Positions 43,680-52,229 of a stretch of 64,000 bases of DNA are shown in pieces. Source of the stretch: Stenotrophomonas sp. 704A1. Lineage in GTDB: Bacteria; Pseudomonadota; Gammaproteobacteria; Xanthomonadales; Xanthomonadaceae. A program made the translations under genes and the position numbers. Within the stretch, counting starts at the first letter, position 1; each line of letters begins with the position of its first letter. Below the pieces are notes generated by a model. It saw nothing but the letters and a program-made list of their open reading frames with translations. It made no database searches and had not been told where the DNA came from. Location: positions 4,365,501 through 4,429,500 of the forward strand of contig NZ_CP130831.1 of NCBI RefSeq assembly GCF_030549525.1. Direction: 5' to 3'.

Positions 43680-44981
43680 TCAGGCCAGTGCGGCCAGCGC
43701 CTGCACCAACGCATCCACCTGCTGCGGATGGGTGAACACCGACGGCGTCACCCGCACGCAGGCGCCCGAATCCAACCCATCGCGATGGGTGGTGAACACA
43801 CGATGCTCGTCCAGCAGGCGTTTCTGCAGCGCCATGTTATCGGCCACGCTGGTACGGCCACGCAGGCGGAAGCTGGCCAATGCACTGGCCAACGCCGGGT
43901 CGGGCGAGGACAGCACTTCGATATGTGCCATCTGCCGCGCCGGCACCGTCCATCGCTCGCGCAGGTAGCGCAGGCGCGCCTGCTTGTTCGCTGCACCGAT
44001 GCGCTGGTGCAGCGCGATCGCCTCCGGCAGTGCCAGATAGGCGGCGAAGTTCACCGTGCCGGTGTGCACGCGGCTGCTGACACGGCCATCGTCGCTCTCG
44101 CCCATGTACGGATCCAGGTCGGCCACGCGGCCCTTGCGCACGTACATCGCGCCCACGCCCACCGGTGCGCCGATCCACTTGTGCAGGTTGATGCCCACGA
44201 AATCGGCCTTCAGGTCCGGCACCGCGTAGTCGAGCTGGCCGAAGCCATGTGCCGCGTCGACGATCGCGTCGATGCCGCGGGCACGGGCGCGCTCGGCAAT
44301 CTCGGCCACCGGCAGCACCAGTCCGTGGCGGTGGCTGACCTGGGTCAGCAGCACCAGCTTCAGCCTGGGCAGGCGCGCGAAGGCTGCGTCGTAGGCCTGC
44401 AGGATCTGCTCGCGGCTGGGCACCGCCGGCAGTGCGATGCGCTCGACCTGCACGCCACGGCGCTGCTGCAGCCAGCGCATGGCGTTGATCATGCTGTCGT
44501 AGTCGACATCGGCGTACAGCACCTGGTCACCGGCCGACAAGCGGTTGTAGCCGCCGATCAGGGCCAGCATCGCCTCGGTGGCGCCACGGGTCAGTGCGAT
44601 CTCATCGGCGCCCACGCCCAGCATCCCAGCCACCTGCCGATGCACAGCCATGTACTGCGCCGGAAATGCGGTGCGGCCGTACCAGGCATTGCCACGGTTC
44701 ACGTCGGCGCTGTGGCGCTGGTAGCTGGCCAGTGTTTCGCGCCCCATCGCGCCCCAGTAGCCGTTCTCCAGATGGTTCACTTCGTCGGTGATGTCGAAGT
44801 GGCTGGCCACGGCGGCCCAGTACCCTTCATCGCGGGCCAGCACGTCCGGCGCCACGGTCGTCGCGGGAATCTGCATGGGTGCAGGGTAGCGCGTGGCGGC
44901 CATCGCCGGCAGTGAAGACAGCGCCGCAGCGGCCGGCAGCAGGGTGCCGGCACGCAGCAGGGAACGGCGGCGGCTGTCCAT
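43680..44981 (-). CDS. Tat-exported class V aminotransferase-fold PLP enzyme (isopenicillin N epimerase/PvdN type)
   Basis: The 433-residue protein starts MDSRRRSLLRAGTLLPAAAA, a twin-arginine signal. The fold-type I PLP domain has DAAHGFGQLDY (Asp242, contacting the pyridine nitrogen) and the PLP Lys268 in INLHKWIGAPVGVGAMYV. The tail FRLRGRTSVADNMALQKRLL is typical of the isopenicillin N epimerase-like group. The periplasmic PLP enzyme PvdN, which modifies pyoverdine, is of this kind. It overlaps the upstream TonB receptor gene by one base (TGATG), so it may act on the compound that receptor imports. The actual substrate is unknown. Confidence 0.87.
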   Translation of the reverse strand: MDSRRRSLLRAGTLLPAAAALSSLPAMAATRYPAPMQIPATTVAPDVLARDEGYWAAVASHFDITDEVNHLENGYWGAMGRETLASYQRHSADVNRGNAWYGRTAFPAQYMAVHRQVAGMLGVGADEIALTRGATEAMLALIGGYNRLSAGDQVLYADVDYDSMINAMRWLQQRRGVQVERIALPAVPSREQILQAYDAAFARLPRLKLVLLTQVSHRHGLVLPVAEIAERARARGIDAIVDAAHGFGQLDYAVPDLKADFVGINLHKWIGAPVGVGAMYVRKGRVADLDPYMGESDDGRVSSRVHTGTVNFAAYLALPEAIALHQRIGAANKQARLRYLRERWTVPARQMAHIEVLSSPDPALASALASFRLRGRTSVADNMALQKRLLDEHRVFTTHRDGLDSGACVRVTPSVFTHPQQVDALVQALAALA

Positions 44982-47386
44982 CAGAAGGTCAGCCGGTACT
45001 GGGCATACACATTGGCACCGTCCGTGTCATACGGCGCATTGCGCGAGTAGATCAGCCCGCGGCTGGCCTGGAACGTGGCCTCGTCCGGGTAGCGGTCGAA
45101 CACATTGTCGGCGCCCACGCGCAGGCTGTGGTGCTCGTTGATGCGATAGCCCACCGCCAGGTCGAGGAAGGTCATCGCGCCGAACTGCTGGTAGATGTCG
45201 CCGGTCGCGTTGCCGGTGGAGTCGGTCCACTTGCCGTAATAGCGCACGCGGGCCATCAACGACCACGCGCCGACGTCCCAGCTGCCGGTGAAGCTGCCCT
45301 TGTGCTCGGGCAGGCGATCTTCGAACAGCACGCGCTGGGTCTCGTTGGTGGCCACCGACGTGCTGCCGTTGTCGACCCGGGTCTGGTTGTAGTTGTAGGC
45401 CAGGGTCAGCGTCATCCGCCCCGCGCCGAGGTCGCGCAGGTAGTTGCCGACCACGTCGACACCGGTGGTGGTGGTGTCGAAATCGTTGGTGAAGTAGTTC
45501 ACCGAGGTATAGCCCAGCGGGTTCGGCGTACCGGCCGGAATGGCGAAGCTGGCCGACTGGCTGAAGCGGTCGCTGAGCTTGATCCGGTAGACATCGACCG
45601 AACCGGACAGCCCCAGGTCGGTACGCCAGGTCAGGCCCAGCGACGCCGTGCGCGATTCTTCCGGGGTCAGCGGCCTGGCGCCCAGCAGCTGTGCCAGCGG
45701 ATCGTTCGGCGACAGGCGGCCGCTGGTGAAGATCTGCAGCGTACGCGTATCCAGGCCCTGGGTGGTGCTGGTGGTGTTCAACTGTGCCGGCGTGGGCGCA
45801 CGGAAACCGGTGGAGAGCGTACCGCGCAGGGCCACGTCCGGGGTGATCGCAAAGCGTGCCGACAACTTGCCATCCACCGTGCTGCCGAAGCTGGAGAAGT
45901 CTTCGTAGCGACCGGCCGCACCGATGCTCCAGCGCTCGCCCAGCGGCACTTCCATGTCCACGTAGGCGGCCTTGCTGCGCTGGCTCCACTGCCCGGCCTG
46001 GCTGGCCGAGAAGCCCGGCGCACCATTGGCATTGGCTTCCAGACCGGCGGCAGCGCCCGGCCCGACCGCGTACGAGGCCGGGTCGCCTGCGCGCACCTGG
46101 TAGGTTTCCTGGCGGAACTCGGCACCGAAGGCCACGTTGATCGGCCGGGACAGCGCGGCCACGTCCCACTCGTAGTTGAAATCGGCGTTGGCGTTCTTCT
46201 CGGTCTGGGTCAGCCGCCCGAGGTCGAACGAGGTCGGGCTGTCCGGGCCCAGCGACGCATTGATCGAGTTGTCCAGGCTGTAGTCGATGGCATTGCGGCC
46301 ATAGGACGCACTCAGGTCCCAACGCAGCTTCGGGGTGATCTCGCCGCGCAGGCCCGCCACCAGCTGCAGATCGTTCTGCACGTTGCCGTACTGCGGGCTG
46401 AAGCCTACCGGATAGATCGAACGCAGGTTCCAGCCGGGGAAGATCGCGGTGGTGCGATAGGCGCCGGTGGTGGTGTCCGGGTTGCGCCAGTTGAAATCGC
46501 TGACGCCATCGCTGTGGCTGTACAGGCCGAACGCATAGATCTCCAGCGTATCGGTGGCATTGGCCTTCAGATTGAAACCGACGCGGCGGCTTTCCAGTTC
46601 CGGTTGACCCCAGCGCTGCACGGGATCGGGCACATCCAGTTCAGGGTGTGCCGCCTGGAAGGCGATGGCATCAGGGCGCTGGCGGGTACGCGAGGTGGCA
46701 TCGGCGTTCGATGACTCGGCGAACAGCGCCAGGCTGCCGTAGTCGCCCAGCGCCCAGCCGGTACGTGCGCTGAAATCACGCGAGGCGCCATCGCCCTGCG
46801 CGTACTGCGAATAGCCCGCAGTGATCTCGGTACCAGGGGTGTCTTCGAGGATGATGTTGATGACACCGGCAATAGCGTCCGAACCGTACTGCGCCGATGC
46901 GCCATCGCGCAGCACTTCGATGCGCTTGATCGCGCTGGTGGGAATCTGTGCCAGGTCAGCGGCCTGTGCACCGCGGTTGCCCAGCAGCGCGCTGCGGTGG
47001 AAGCGACGGCCGTTGACCAGCACCAGGGTCTGGTCCGGCGACAGGCCACGCAGGGTGGCCGGGCGCACGAACACCTGGCCATCGGCCATCGGCAGGCGCT
47101 GCACCACGAACGACGGCACCAGCTGTGCCAGCACATCCTTCAGATCGGTGGATTGCACCGACGTGATGTCTTCCTTGGTGAACACATCCACCGGCGCCAG
47201 CGTTTCGAACTGGGTGCGGTTGGAGGCACGGGTACCGGTGACCAGCATCGCGTCGAGCTGGGTCGGCGCGGCATGGCCGCCGCCACCGGTGGTGTCTGCC
47301 GGACTGGCATCTGCTGCGATCGCGCCTCCTGCGCTGACCATGGAAAGGGCGAGGAGGATGGAACGCGACAGCGGGCAACGATGCAC
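44981..47386 (-). CDS. TonB-dependent receptor coupled to the PLP enzyme gene
   Basis: The predicted 801-residue receptor starts at a GTG at 47386 (HRCPLSRSILLALSMVSAGG) with GGAG 8 bp upstream. The signal peptide ends near IAA. A TonB-box-like QLDAMLVTGTR precedes the plug, which has LKDVLAQLVPSFVVQRLP, LVLVNGRRFHRSALLGNRGA and IKRIEVLRDGASAQYGSDAI. The barrel ends NVYAQYRLTF with terminal Phe. The plug pattern is that of the large receptor family expanded in Xanthomonadaceae and Caulobacter, many of which import plant or host-derived compounds. Its direct coupling to a periplasmic PLP enzyme suggests a ligand with an amino group. Confidence 0.9.
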   Translation of the reverse strand: MHRCPLSRSILLALSMVSAGGAIAADASPADTTGGGGHAAPTQLDAMLVTGTRASNRTQFETLAPVDVFTKEDITSVQSTDLKDVLAQLVPSFVVQRLPMADGQVFVRPATLRGLSPDQTLVLVNGRRFHRSALLGNRGAQAADLAQIPTSAIKRIEVLRDGASAQYGSDAIAGVINIILEDTPGTEITAGYSQYAQGDGASRDFSARTGWALGDYGSLALFAESSNADATSRTRQRPDAIAFQAAHPELDVPDPVQRWGQPELESRRVGFNLKANATDTLEIYAFGLYSHSDGVSDFNWRNPDTTTGAYRTTAIFPGWNLRSIYPVGFSPQYGNVQNDLQLVAGLRGEITPKLRWDLSASYGRNAIDYSLDNSINASLGPDSPTSFDLGRLTQTEKNANADFNYEWDVAALSRPINVAFGAEFRQETYQVRAGDPASYAVGPGAAAGLEANANGAPGFSASQAGQWSQRSKAAYVDMEVPLGERWSIGAAGRYEDFSSFGSTVDGKLSARFAITPDVALRGTLSTGFRAPTPAQLNTTSTTQGLDTRTLQIFTSGRLSPNDPLAQLLGARPLTPEESRTASLGLTWRTDLGLSGSVDVYRIKLSDRFSQSASFAIPAGTPNPLGYTSVNYFTNDFDTTTTGVDVVGNYLRDLGAGRMTLTLAYNYNQTRVDNGSTSVATNETQRVLFEDRLPEHKGSFTGSWDVGAWSLMARVRYYGKWTDSTGNATGDIYQQFGAMTFLDLAVGYRINEHHSLRVGADNVFDRYPDEATFQASRGLIYSRNAPYDTDGANVYAQYRLTF

Positions 47387-47516
47387 GGCAGGACTCCGGG
47401 AATGCACGACAGGGCCAGGTCGGACCTGGACAAGGCGCGCAGTCTCGGCGCGGGATGTGAAGCAGCGATGACGTGGAGACGACAGTTGCCGCGACCGGCC
47501 CCGCAGGCAGACGCGG

Positions 47517-47897
47517 TCAGCGGGTAGCGTCGTCGATGCCGAGGGTGGCCGGGCGTGCGGTCCGCAGCGGAATGAACAACGCGATGGCGAAGACCACCAG
47601 CATCGGTGCGGAAAGGATGGCGGTGTCCCGGCTGCCGAAGGCAATCAGGTTGACTTTCAGGTCGCCTATCCATTCAAGCTTCATCAGCACCAGGATGAGC
47701 CCGCCGAGGGTGGGACACGGCAGGCCGCCATGGCCGGCCATCAGCAGTGTGGGCGCCAGCAGTGCGGCCAGCACGGCGAACACCAGGCGGTACAGCCACG
47801 GGTTTCCCTGCCAGCGCGGCGCCCTGCGCCACAGCAGCACCAGCAGCGCCAGTGGCAGCAGCGCCGGCAGCAGAGCGATCGCAAGAATCATCGCCAT
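47517..47897 (-). CDS. Small inner-membrane protein of unknown function
   Basis: The 126-residue protein has four hydrophobic segments: AMILAIALLPALLPLALLVL, LVFAVLAALLAPTLLMAGHG, LGGLILVLMKLEWIG and LSAPMLVVFAIALFIPL. A short basic tail follows. Three short periplasmic or cytoplasmic loops contain no known motif. It lies 130 bp upstream of the TonB receptor on the same strand and divergent from the AraC regulator. No family is recognised. Confidence 0.65.
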   Translation of the reverse strand: MAMILAIALLPALLPLALLVLLWRRAPRWQGNPWLYRLVFAVLAALLAPTLLMAGHGGLPCPTLGGLILVLMKLEWIGDLKVNLIAFGSRDTAILSAPMLVVFAIALFIPLRTARPATLGIDDATR

Positions 47898-48086
47898 CCG
47901 GCGCGTGCTCCCGGGCTGGTACCCCACCGCGTGTCCGGCATATCCCTGGCCTCCCTTGCGTCCATGACGGGTGCATTGTTGCCGCTCGCGCGGCAAACGC
48001 AAAGCCACTGCGCAGCAAGAACTGCTAAGCGCCACGCCACGCCGATCGGCTACGCTGCCGACCATGGAACCCGGGGGGATGGCGCG

Positions 48087-48914
48087 ATGAGCGCGGCAGG
48101 CAAGGCGTTGTGGTACATCGAAAGCCATGCGCACAGACCGCTGGCGCTGGCCGACATCGCGGCGGCCGCCGGCGTCTCGCCCTTCCATCTGTCACGCCTG
48201 TTCCTGGCCCGTACCGGCACCTCGGTGGTGCGCTACCTGCGCGGGCGCCGCCTGACCGCCGCCGCACAGCATCTGGCCAACGGCGCGGACGACATCCTGC
48301 AGGTGGCGCTGGGCGCCGGCTACAGCACCCACGCGGCGTTTACCCGCGCGTTCTGCGAGCAGTTCGGGCAGACCCCGGAGTGCGTCCGCGCGCGCGGCCT
48401 GGCCGGCGTGGCACTGGTGCACGCGATCCGGCTGGACGACGCGCCCGAGGCCAGCGCCGAGGCACCGAGGCTGCTCGACTGCGCCGCCTTCGAGCTGGCC
48501 GGGATCGGCATGCGCCACACCCGCGACAGTGGCGGCGCCATTCCCGGCCAGTGGGCGCAGCTCAACCGCGAATGGCCGGCGCCGGTGCCGATCAGCTTCG
48601 GCGTGTGCTGCAACAGCGACGATGACGGCAGCTTCGACTATGTCGCGGCATTGCCGGTCAGCGCCCTGCCCTCGGTGCCGGCGCACTGGCGGCGCGTGCC
48701 GGTGCCGGCGCGTCGCTATCTGGTGGCCTGGCATGGCGGGCACATTTCCACCATCCGCGCGACCTGGTCCTGGCTGCTGGATCACTACCTGCCGGCCTCC
48801 CGCCTCAGCCTGGCCAATGCGCCGGACCTGGAGCGCTATGACAGCCGTTTCGACGAGCACAGTGGCCACGGTGGCGTTGAGATCTGGCTGCCGGTCGATG
48901 AACGCCCCGCCTGA
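48087..48914 (+). CDS. AraC-family regulator with a GyrI-like effector domain
   Basis: The 275-residue protein has the AraC double helix-turn-helix at its N-terminus (residues 8-105: LADIAAAAGVSPFHLSRLFL and ILQVALGAGYSTHAAFTRAF) and a C-terminal GyrI/Rob-type small-molecule binding domain (residues 125-270: FELAGIGMRHTR, YLVAWHGGHISTIRATWSWL, VEIWLPV). Such regulators sense hydrophobic drugs or organic compounds and activate efflux or detoxification genes. The start at 48087 has a GGGGGGATGG ribosome site. An esterase-like gene follows 13 bp downstream and is probably in the same transcript. Confidence 0.9.
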   Translation: MSAAGKALWYIESHAHRPLALADIAAAAGVSPFHLSRLFLARTGTSVVRYLRGRRLTAAAQHLANGADDILQVALGAGYSTHAAFTRAFCEQFGQTPECVRARGLAGVALVHAIRLDDAPEASAEAPRLLDCAAFELAGIGMRHTRDSGGAIPGQWAQLNREWPAPVPISFGVCCNSDDDGSFDYVAALPVSALPSVPAHWRRVPVPARRYLVAWHGGHISTIRATWSWLLDHYLPASRLSLANAPDLERYDSRFDEHSGHGGVEIWLPVDERPA

Positions 48915-48927
48915 CCCGGAGAATCCG

Positions 48928-50007
48928 ATGCGCACGACACGATCGATCCTGATGCTGTTGCTCACCACACTGGCCGGCCCGGCGATGGCGGACCTGCCGG
49001 CGGTCGCGGGCGAGCGCCATGGCGTGACCACCGTCGACAGCGCGGCGGTGCGCGATGCGGCGCACCGCACCGCGCTGCGCTTTACCGTGTGGTACCCGGC
49101 GCTGGCGGGCAGCCGCGAGTCGCCGCTGTCCATCGGTCCGGCAGATGCGCCGCTGTTCGAGGTGGGCCGTGCCGCACAGGATGCACCTGTTGCCGGCGGC
49201 CGCCTGCCGACGTTGCTGCTGTCGCACGGCAACGGCGGCAGCGCGCGCATGATGGGCTGGCTGGGCACTGCGCTGGCGCGGGCCGGCTATCTGGTGATCG
49301 CCGTGGACCACCCCGGCAACAACGGCGCCGATGCGATGACACTGGCCGGCAGCGTACTGACCTGGCTGCGCGCGGACGATCTGAAGGCGGCGCTGGCCGC
49401 CGTGCAGGCCGATGCCCTGCTGGGGCCGCACGTCGACCCTTCCCGGATCGGGCTGGTCGGCTATTCCGCCGGTGGCTTCACCGCGTTGATCAGCGCCGGT
49501 GCACGGCCGGACATGACGCGCCTGCTGGCGTTCTGCCATGCACATCCGGACGATGGCGTGTGCCGGCCGCAGCAGGAAGCCGCTGCGCACACGATGGAGG
49601 CCCGGCAGGCGGCAGCGGCGTCGCCGGAGCTGCAGCCCCATGTGCGGCACGCCGACGACGATCGCTCGATTCCAGGCGTGCGCGCGGTGCTGTTGCTGGC
49701 ACCCGCCATCGTGCAGGCGTTCGCCCCCGAGCAGCTGCGTGCGGTGCAACTGCCGGTGGTGATCGTGCAGGGAGAGGCCGACGAGGTGGCGCCGCCGGCC
49801 ACCAACGGTACCGTCGCGGCGGCGCAGCTGCCGACGGCAACCCTGCGCGCCCTGCCCGCGGTCGGCCACTATGACTTCCTGTCCGCCTGCACGCCGCTGG
49901 CGTTGCAACGGCTGCCGGCCCTGTGTGCGACCACCGTTGCGAAGGCGCAGACGCATGAGGTGGTGGTGTCCGAGGCGCTGCGGCTGTTTGGCGACGCCCT
50001 GCGCTAG
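48928..50007 (+). CDS. Secreted alpha/beta hydrolase, dienelactone/PAF-acetylhydrolase-like
   Basis: The 359-residue protein has a signal peptide (MRTTRSILMLLLTTLAGPAM) and an alpha/beta hydrolase fold. The oxyanion segment is LLSHGNGGSARMMGW, the nucleophile Ser lies in GLVGYSAGGFTAL, the acid is probably in QGEADEVAPP and the His in AVGHYDFLSAC. A cap region (residues 190-250) contains HAHPDDGVC and a Cys that may pair. The protein likely cleaves an ester or amide in the periplasm. It is 13 bp downstream of the AraC regulator gene. The substrate is not known. Confidence 0.86.
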   Translation: MRTTRSILMLLLTTLAGPAMADLPAVAGERHGVTTVDSAAVRDAAHRTALRFTVWYPALAGSRESPLSIGPADAPLFEVGRAAQDAPVAGGRLPTLLLSHGNGGSARMMGWLGTALARAGYLVIAVDHPGNNGADAMTLAGSVLTWLRADDLKAALAAVQADALLGPHVDPSRIGLVGYSAGGFTALISAGARPDMTRLLAFCHAHPDDGVCRPQQEAAAHTMEARQAAAASPELQPHVRHADDDRSIPGVRAVLLLAPAIVQAFAPEQLRAVQLPVVIVQGEADEVAPPATNGTVAAAQLPTATLRALPAVGHYDFLSACTPLALQRLPALCATTVAKAQTHEVVVSEALRLFGDALR

Positions 50008-50143
50008 CGGCCGCCAGGGGCAGCCACTGCTCCGGGCGGTGCAGCAGGCGCGGCGTGCCGGTAACGATTCGTTGCGACAGTGATGACGCGACGCGAAGAC
50101 GCGTGGGACTACACTCGTGCCAACGTTCCACGGAGGATCGATC

Positions 50144-50815
50144 ATGCGCCTGCGGCATCTCACCCTGCCGGTATCCGATGTGGAGCGCGTCGCTGCCTAT
50201 TTCCGCGACGTGCTGCAGCAGGAGGTCGAGGGCGATCGCGTGCGGATCGGTTGGAGCATCATCGAACTGCAGCCGGCCGCGGGCCGCACGGTCGGCGGCG
50301 TGCACCTGGCCTTCAACGTGCCGGACAACCGCTTCGCCGAGGCCATGACCTGGCTGCGCGCGCGCACGCCGCTGCAGCGCAACCCGGAAGGCCTTGATTA
50401 CTTCGCGCTGGAGAGCAGCTGGCAGTCGCAGTCGGTGTACTTCACGGGGCCCGATGGCCTGATCCTGGAACTGATCGGCCGCCGCCGCCTTCCGGCCGGT
50501 ACGCGCCAGGGTGCGTTCCATGGCAGCGAGTTGAGCTGCCTGAGTGAAGTCGGCCTGCCCAGCCACGATGTCGATGCCGTGCGCGAGCACGCCCACCGGC
50601 GCTTCGGCCTGGACCCGATCAGCCCCGCGTCGGCGCAGTTCGCTCCGATGGGGGATGACGAGGGGCTGCTGATCGTGGTCGCCGCCGACCGCCGCTGGTT
50701 CCCCGAGCAGAAGGACCTGCCCAATGCACAGGGACTGCAGCTGACCGTGAGCGATGTCGGCGGCAGCGGTGAACTGCACGACGCCGCGCTGGGCTGGCGG
50801 GTACAGGCCGCCTGA
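50144..50815 (+). CDS. VOC (glyoxalase/bleomycin-resistance fold) protein
   Basis: The 223-residue protein starts MRLRHLTLPVSDVERVAAYF after a GGAGGATCG ribosome site. It contains the paired beta-alpha-beta-beta-beta modules of the vicinal-oxygen-chelate fold: DYFALESSWQSQSVYFTGPD followed by GLILELIGRR, then a second module (LSCLSEVGLPSHDVDAVREH, ending LIVVAADRRW). Metal ligands are not all obvious: the first module has His5 and Glu, the second is degenerate. It is cytoplasmic and could be an enzyme or a binding protein. It converges on the TPM gene. Confidence 0.82.
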   Translation: MRLRHLTLPVSDVERVAAYFRDVLQQEVEGDRVRIGWSIIELQPAAGRTVGGVHLAFNVPDNRFAEAMTWLRARTPLQRNPEGLDYFALESSWQSQSVYFTGPDGLILELIGRRRLPAGTRQGAFHGSELSCLSEVGLPSHDVDAVREHAHRRFGLDPISPASAQFAPMGDDEGLLIVVAADRRWFPEQKDLPNAQGLQLTVSDVGGSGELHDAALGWRVQAA

Positions 50816-50816
50816 G

Positions 50817-52229
50817 CTACCAGCTCCCCGACGCGCCGCCACCGCCACTGCGCCCCCCGCCACCGGACCAGCTGCTGGAGCCGCTGGATGACGCGTTGGT
50901 GGAAGACGAGCGGGACGAGGAACGGTGGCCAGCGGACGAACGCCGGCCACCGCGTGGGGCTTCACCCGGCAGCAGGGTGAACACCCAGATGAAGTACAGG
51001 AACAGCGTGCCGGTGCCCGATACGATCATGGCCAGCTGGCGTGCGTTGCCCTCCTCGGCGCGGCCGATCATCAGCAGTGCGCCCAGCGCATAGCCGACGG
51101 TCAGTATCAGCAACAGCACCAGGCGCACGGCGAAGCTGTTGCGGTTCTTCCGCCAGCGCGCGTGGCCGGCCCGCACCAGGAACAACCCCAGCATGGCCAG
51201 CAGGCCGGCAGCCAGGTTCAGCAGTGTGTGCTGGACCAGGCTGGGCGGCAGCTGGCCACGTGCCAGCATCACCCCGACGAAGCCGGCACTGATGGCCAGC
51301 ATGCCGCCCAGCACGATGCGCACGCCCCGGCTGCGGCGCCAGCACCAGCCCAGCAGTGCCGCCACCGGCACCGCCGCCACCAGCACGAAGGCCACGCCGG
51401 GCTGCACCTGCCGTGGCAGCAGCAGCGCGGCGGCCAGCACTCCGCCGCCGATCACCGCCATCACCAGCAGTGGCCGGGCCCATGCGGGTGCCGTCGGTCG
51501 AGCGTGGCGCGGCGCACTGGCATTGGCGGCGAGCGCGCGGCGCCGACGCTCACGGCGGGAGCCGCTGAACTCGGCCGCGGTCCGGGTTGGCAGCAGGCGC
51601 GGCGGTGATCGCCACAGCCCGGCCAGGAAGCCGGCCAGCAGGGTCAGCGCCGCCACCGAATCCCCCGTCCGCCAGTCTGCCGGCAGCAGGCTGCGTGCCG
51701 ATGGATCTTCCCAGGCCGGCAGGGCTTCGCCTTCGATCAGCGCCACCAGGACCCTGCTGCCCGCCAGCAGGCCCTGGTCCAGATCGCCCTGGCGCAGGTG
51801 GGGCACGATCGCCTTGTCGATGATGCGCGCGGCATAGGCATCGGGAATGCTGCCTTCCAGGCCATAGCCGGTCTGGATGCGCACGCGGCGATCCTGCACG
51901 GCCACCAGCAGCAGCACGCCATCGTCGATGCCGGCACGGCCCAGCTGCCAGTGGTCGAATACCCGCTGCGCGTAGGCTTCGATTCCTTCGTCGCCCACCC
52001 GCGGCACGACCAGTACCTGCAGCTGTGCGCCCGTGCGGGCCTGCAGCTGCAGCGACTGCTCGCGCAGCGTGGCGCGGGTGCTGTCCGACAGTGCGCCGGC
52101 AGGGTCCATCACCGGGTCGTCCAGCACCGGAACCGGAGCGAGCGCCCACACCCGCAGCGGCACCAGGCACAGCAGCAGCGCAAGACATGCGCCAGGCCAG
52201 CCAGCGCGCAGCGGCCGCAGGCGCGTCAC
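50817..52229 (-). CDS. TPM-domain (YgcG-like) exported membrane protein
   Basis: The 470-residue protein begins with GTG at 52229, overlapping the stop of the upstream peptidase gene in GTGA. A signal peptide (GACLALLLCLVPLRVWA) precedes a periplasmic TPM domain (residues 35-170: PAGALSDSTRATLREQSLQL, VQDRRVRIQTGYGLEGSIPD). A basic segment and about five membrane spans follow. The tail is Ser/Gly-rich (TNASSSGSSSWSGGGG and GGASGSW), as in many TPM proteins. The family is linked to photosystem repair in plants; in bacteria its role is unclear. Coupling to an M3-like peptidase suggests envelope protein quality control. Confidence 0.85.
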   Translation of the reverse strand: MTRLRPLRAGWPGACLALLLCLVPLRVWALAPVPVLDDPVMDPAGALSDSTRATLREQSLQLQARTGAQLQVLVVPRVGDEGIEAYAQRVFDHWQLGRAGIDDGVLLLVAVQDRRVRIQTGYGLEGSIPDAYAARIIDKAIVPHLRQGDLDQGLLAGSRVLVALIEGEALPAWEDPSARSLLPADWRTGDSVAALTLLAGFLAGLWRSPPRLLPTRTAAEFSGSRRERRRRALAANASAPRHARPTAPAWARPLLVMAVIGGGVLAAALLLPRQVQPGVAFVLVAAVPVAALLGWCWRRSRGVRIVLGGMLAISAGFVGVMLARGQLPPSLVQHTLLNLAAGLLAMLGLFLVRAGHARWRKNRNSFAVRLVLLLILTVGYALGALLMIGRAEEGNARQLAMIVSGTGTLFLYFIWVFTLLPGEAPRGGRRSSAGHRSSSRSSSTNASSSGSSSWSGGGGRSGGGGASGSW

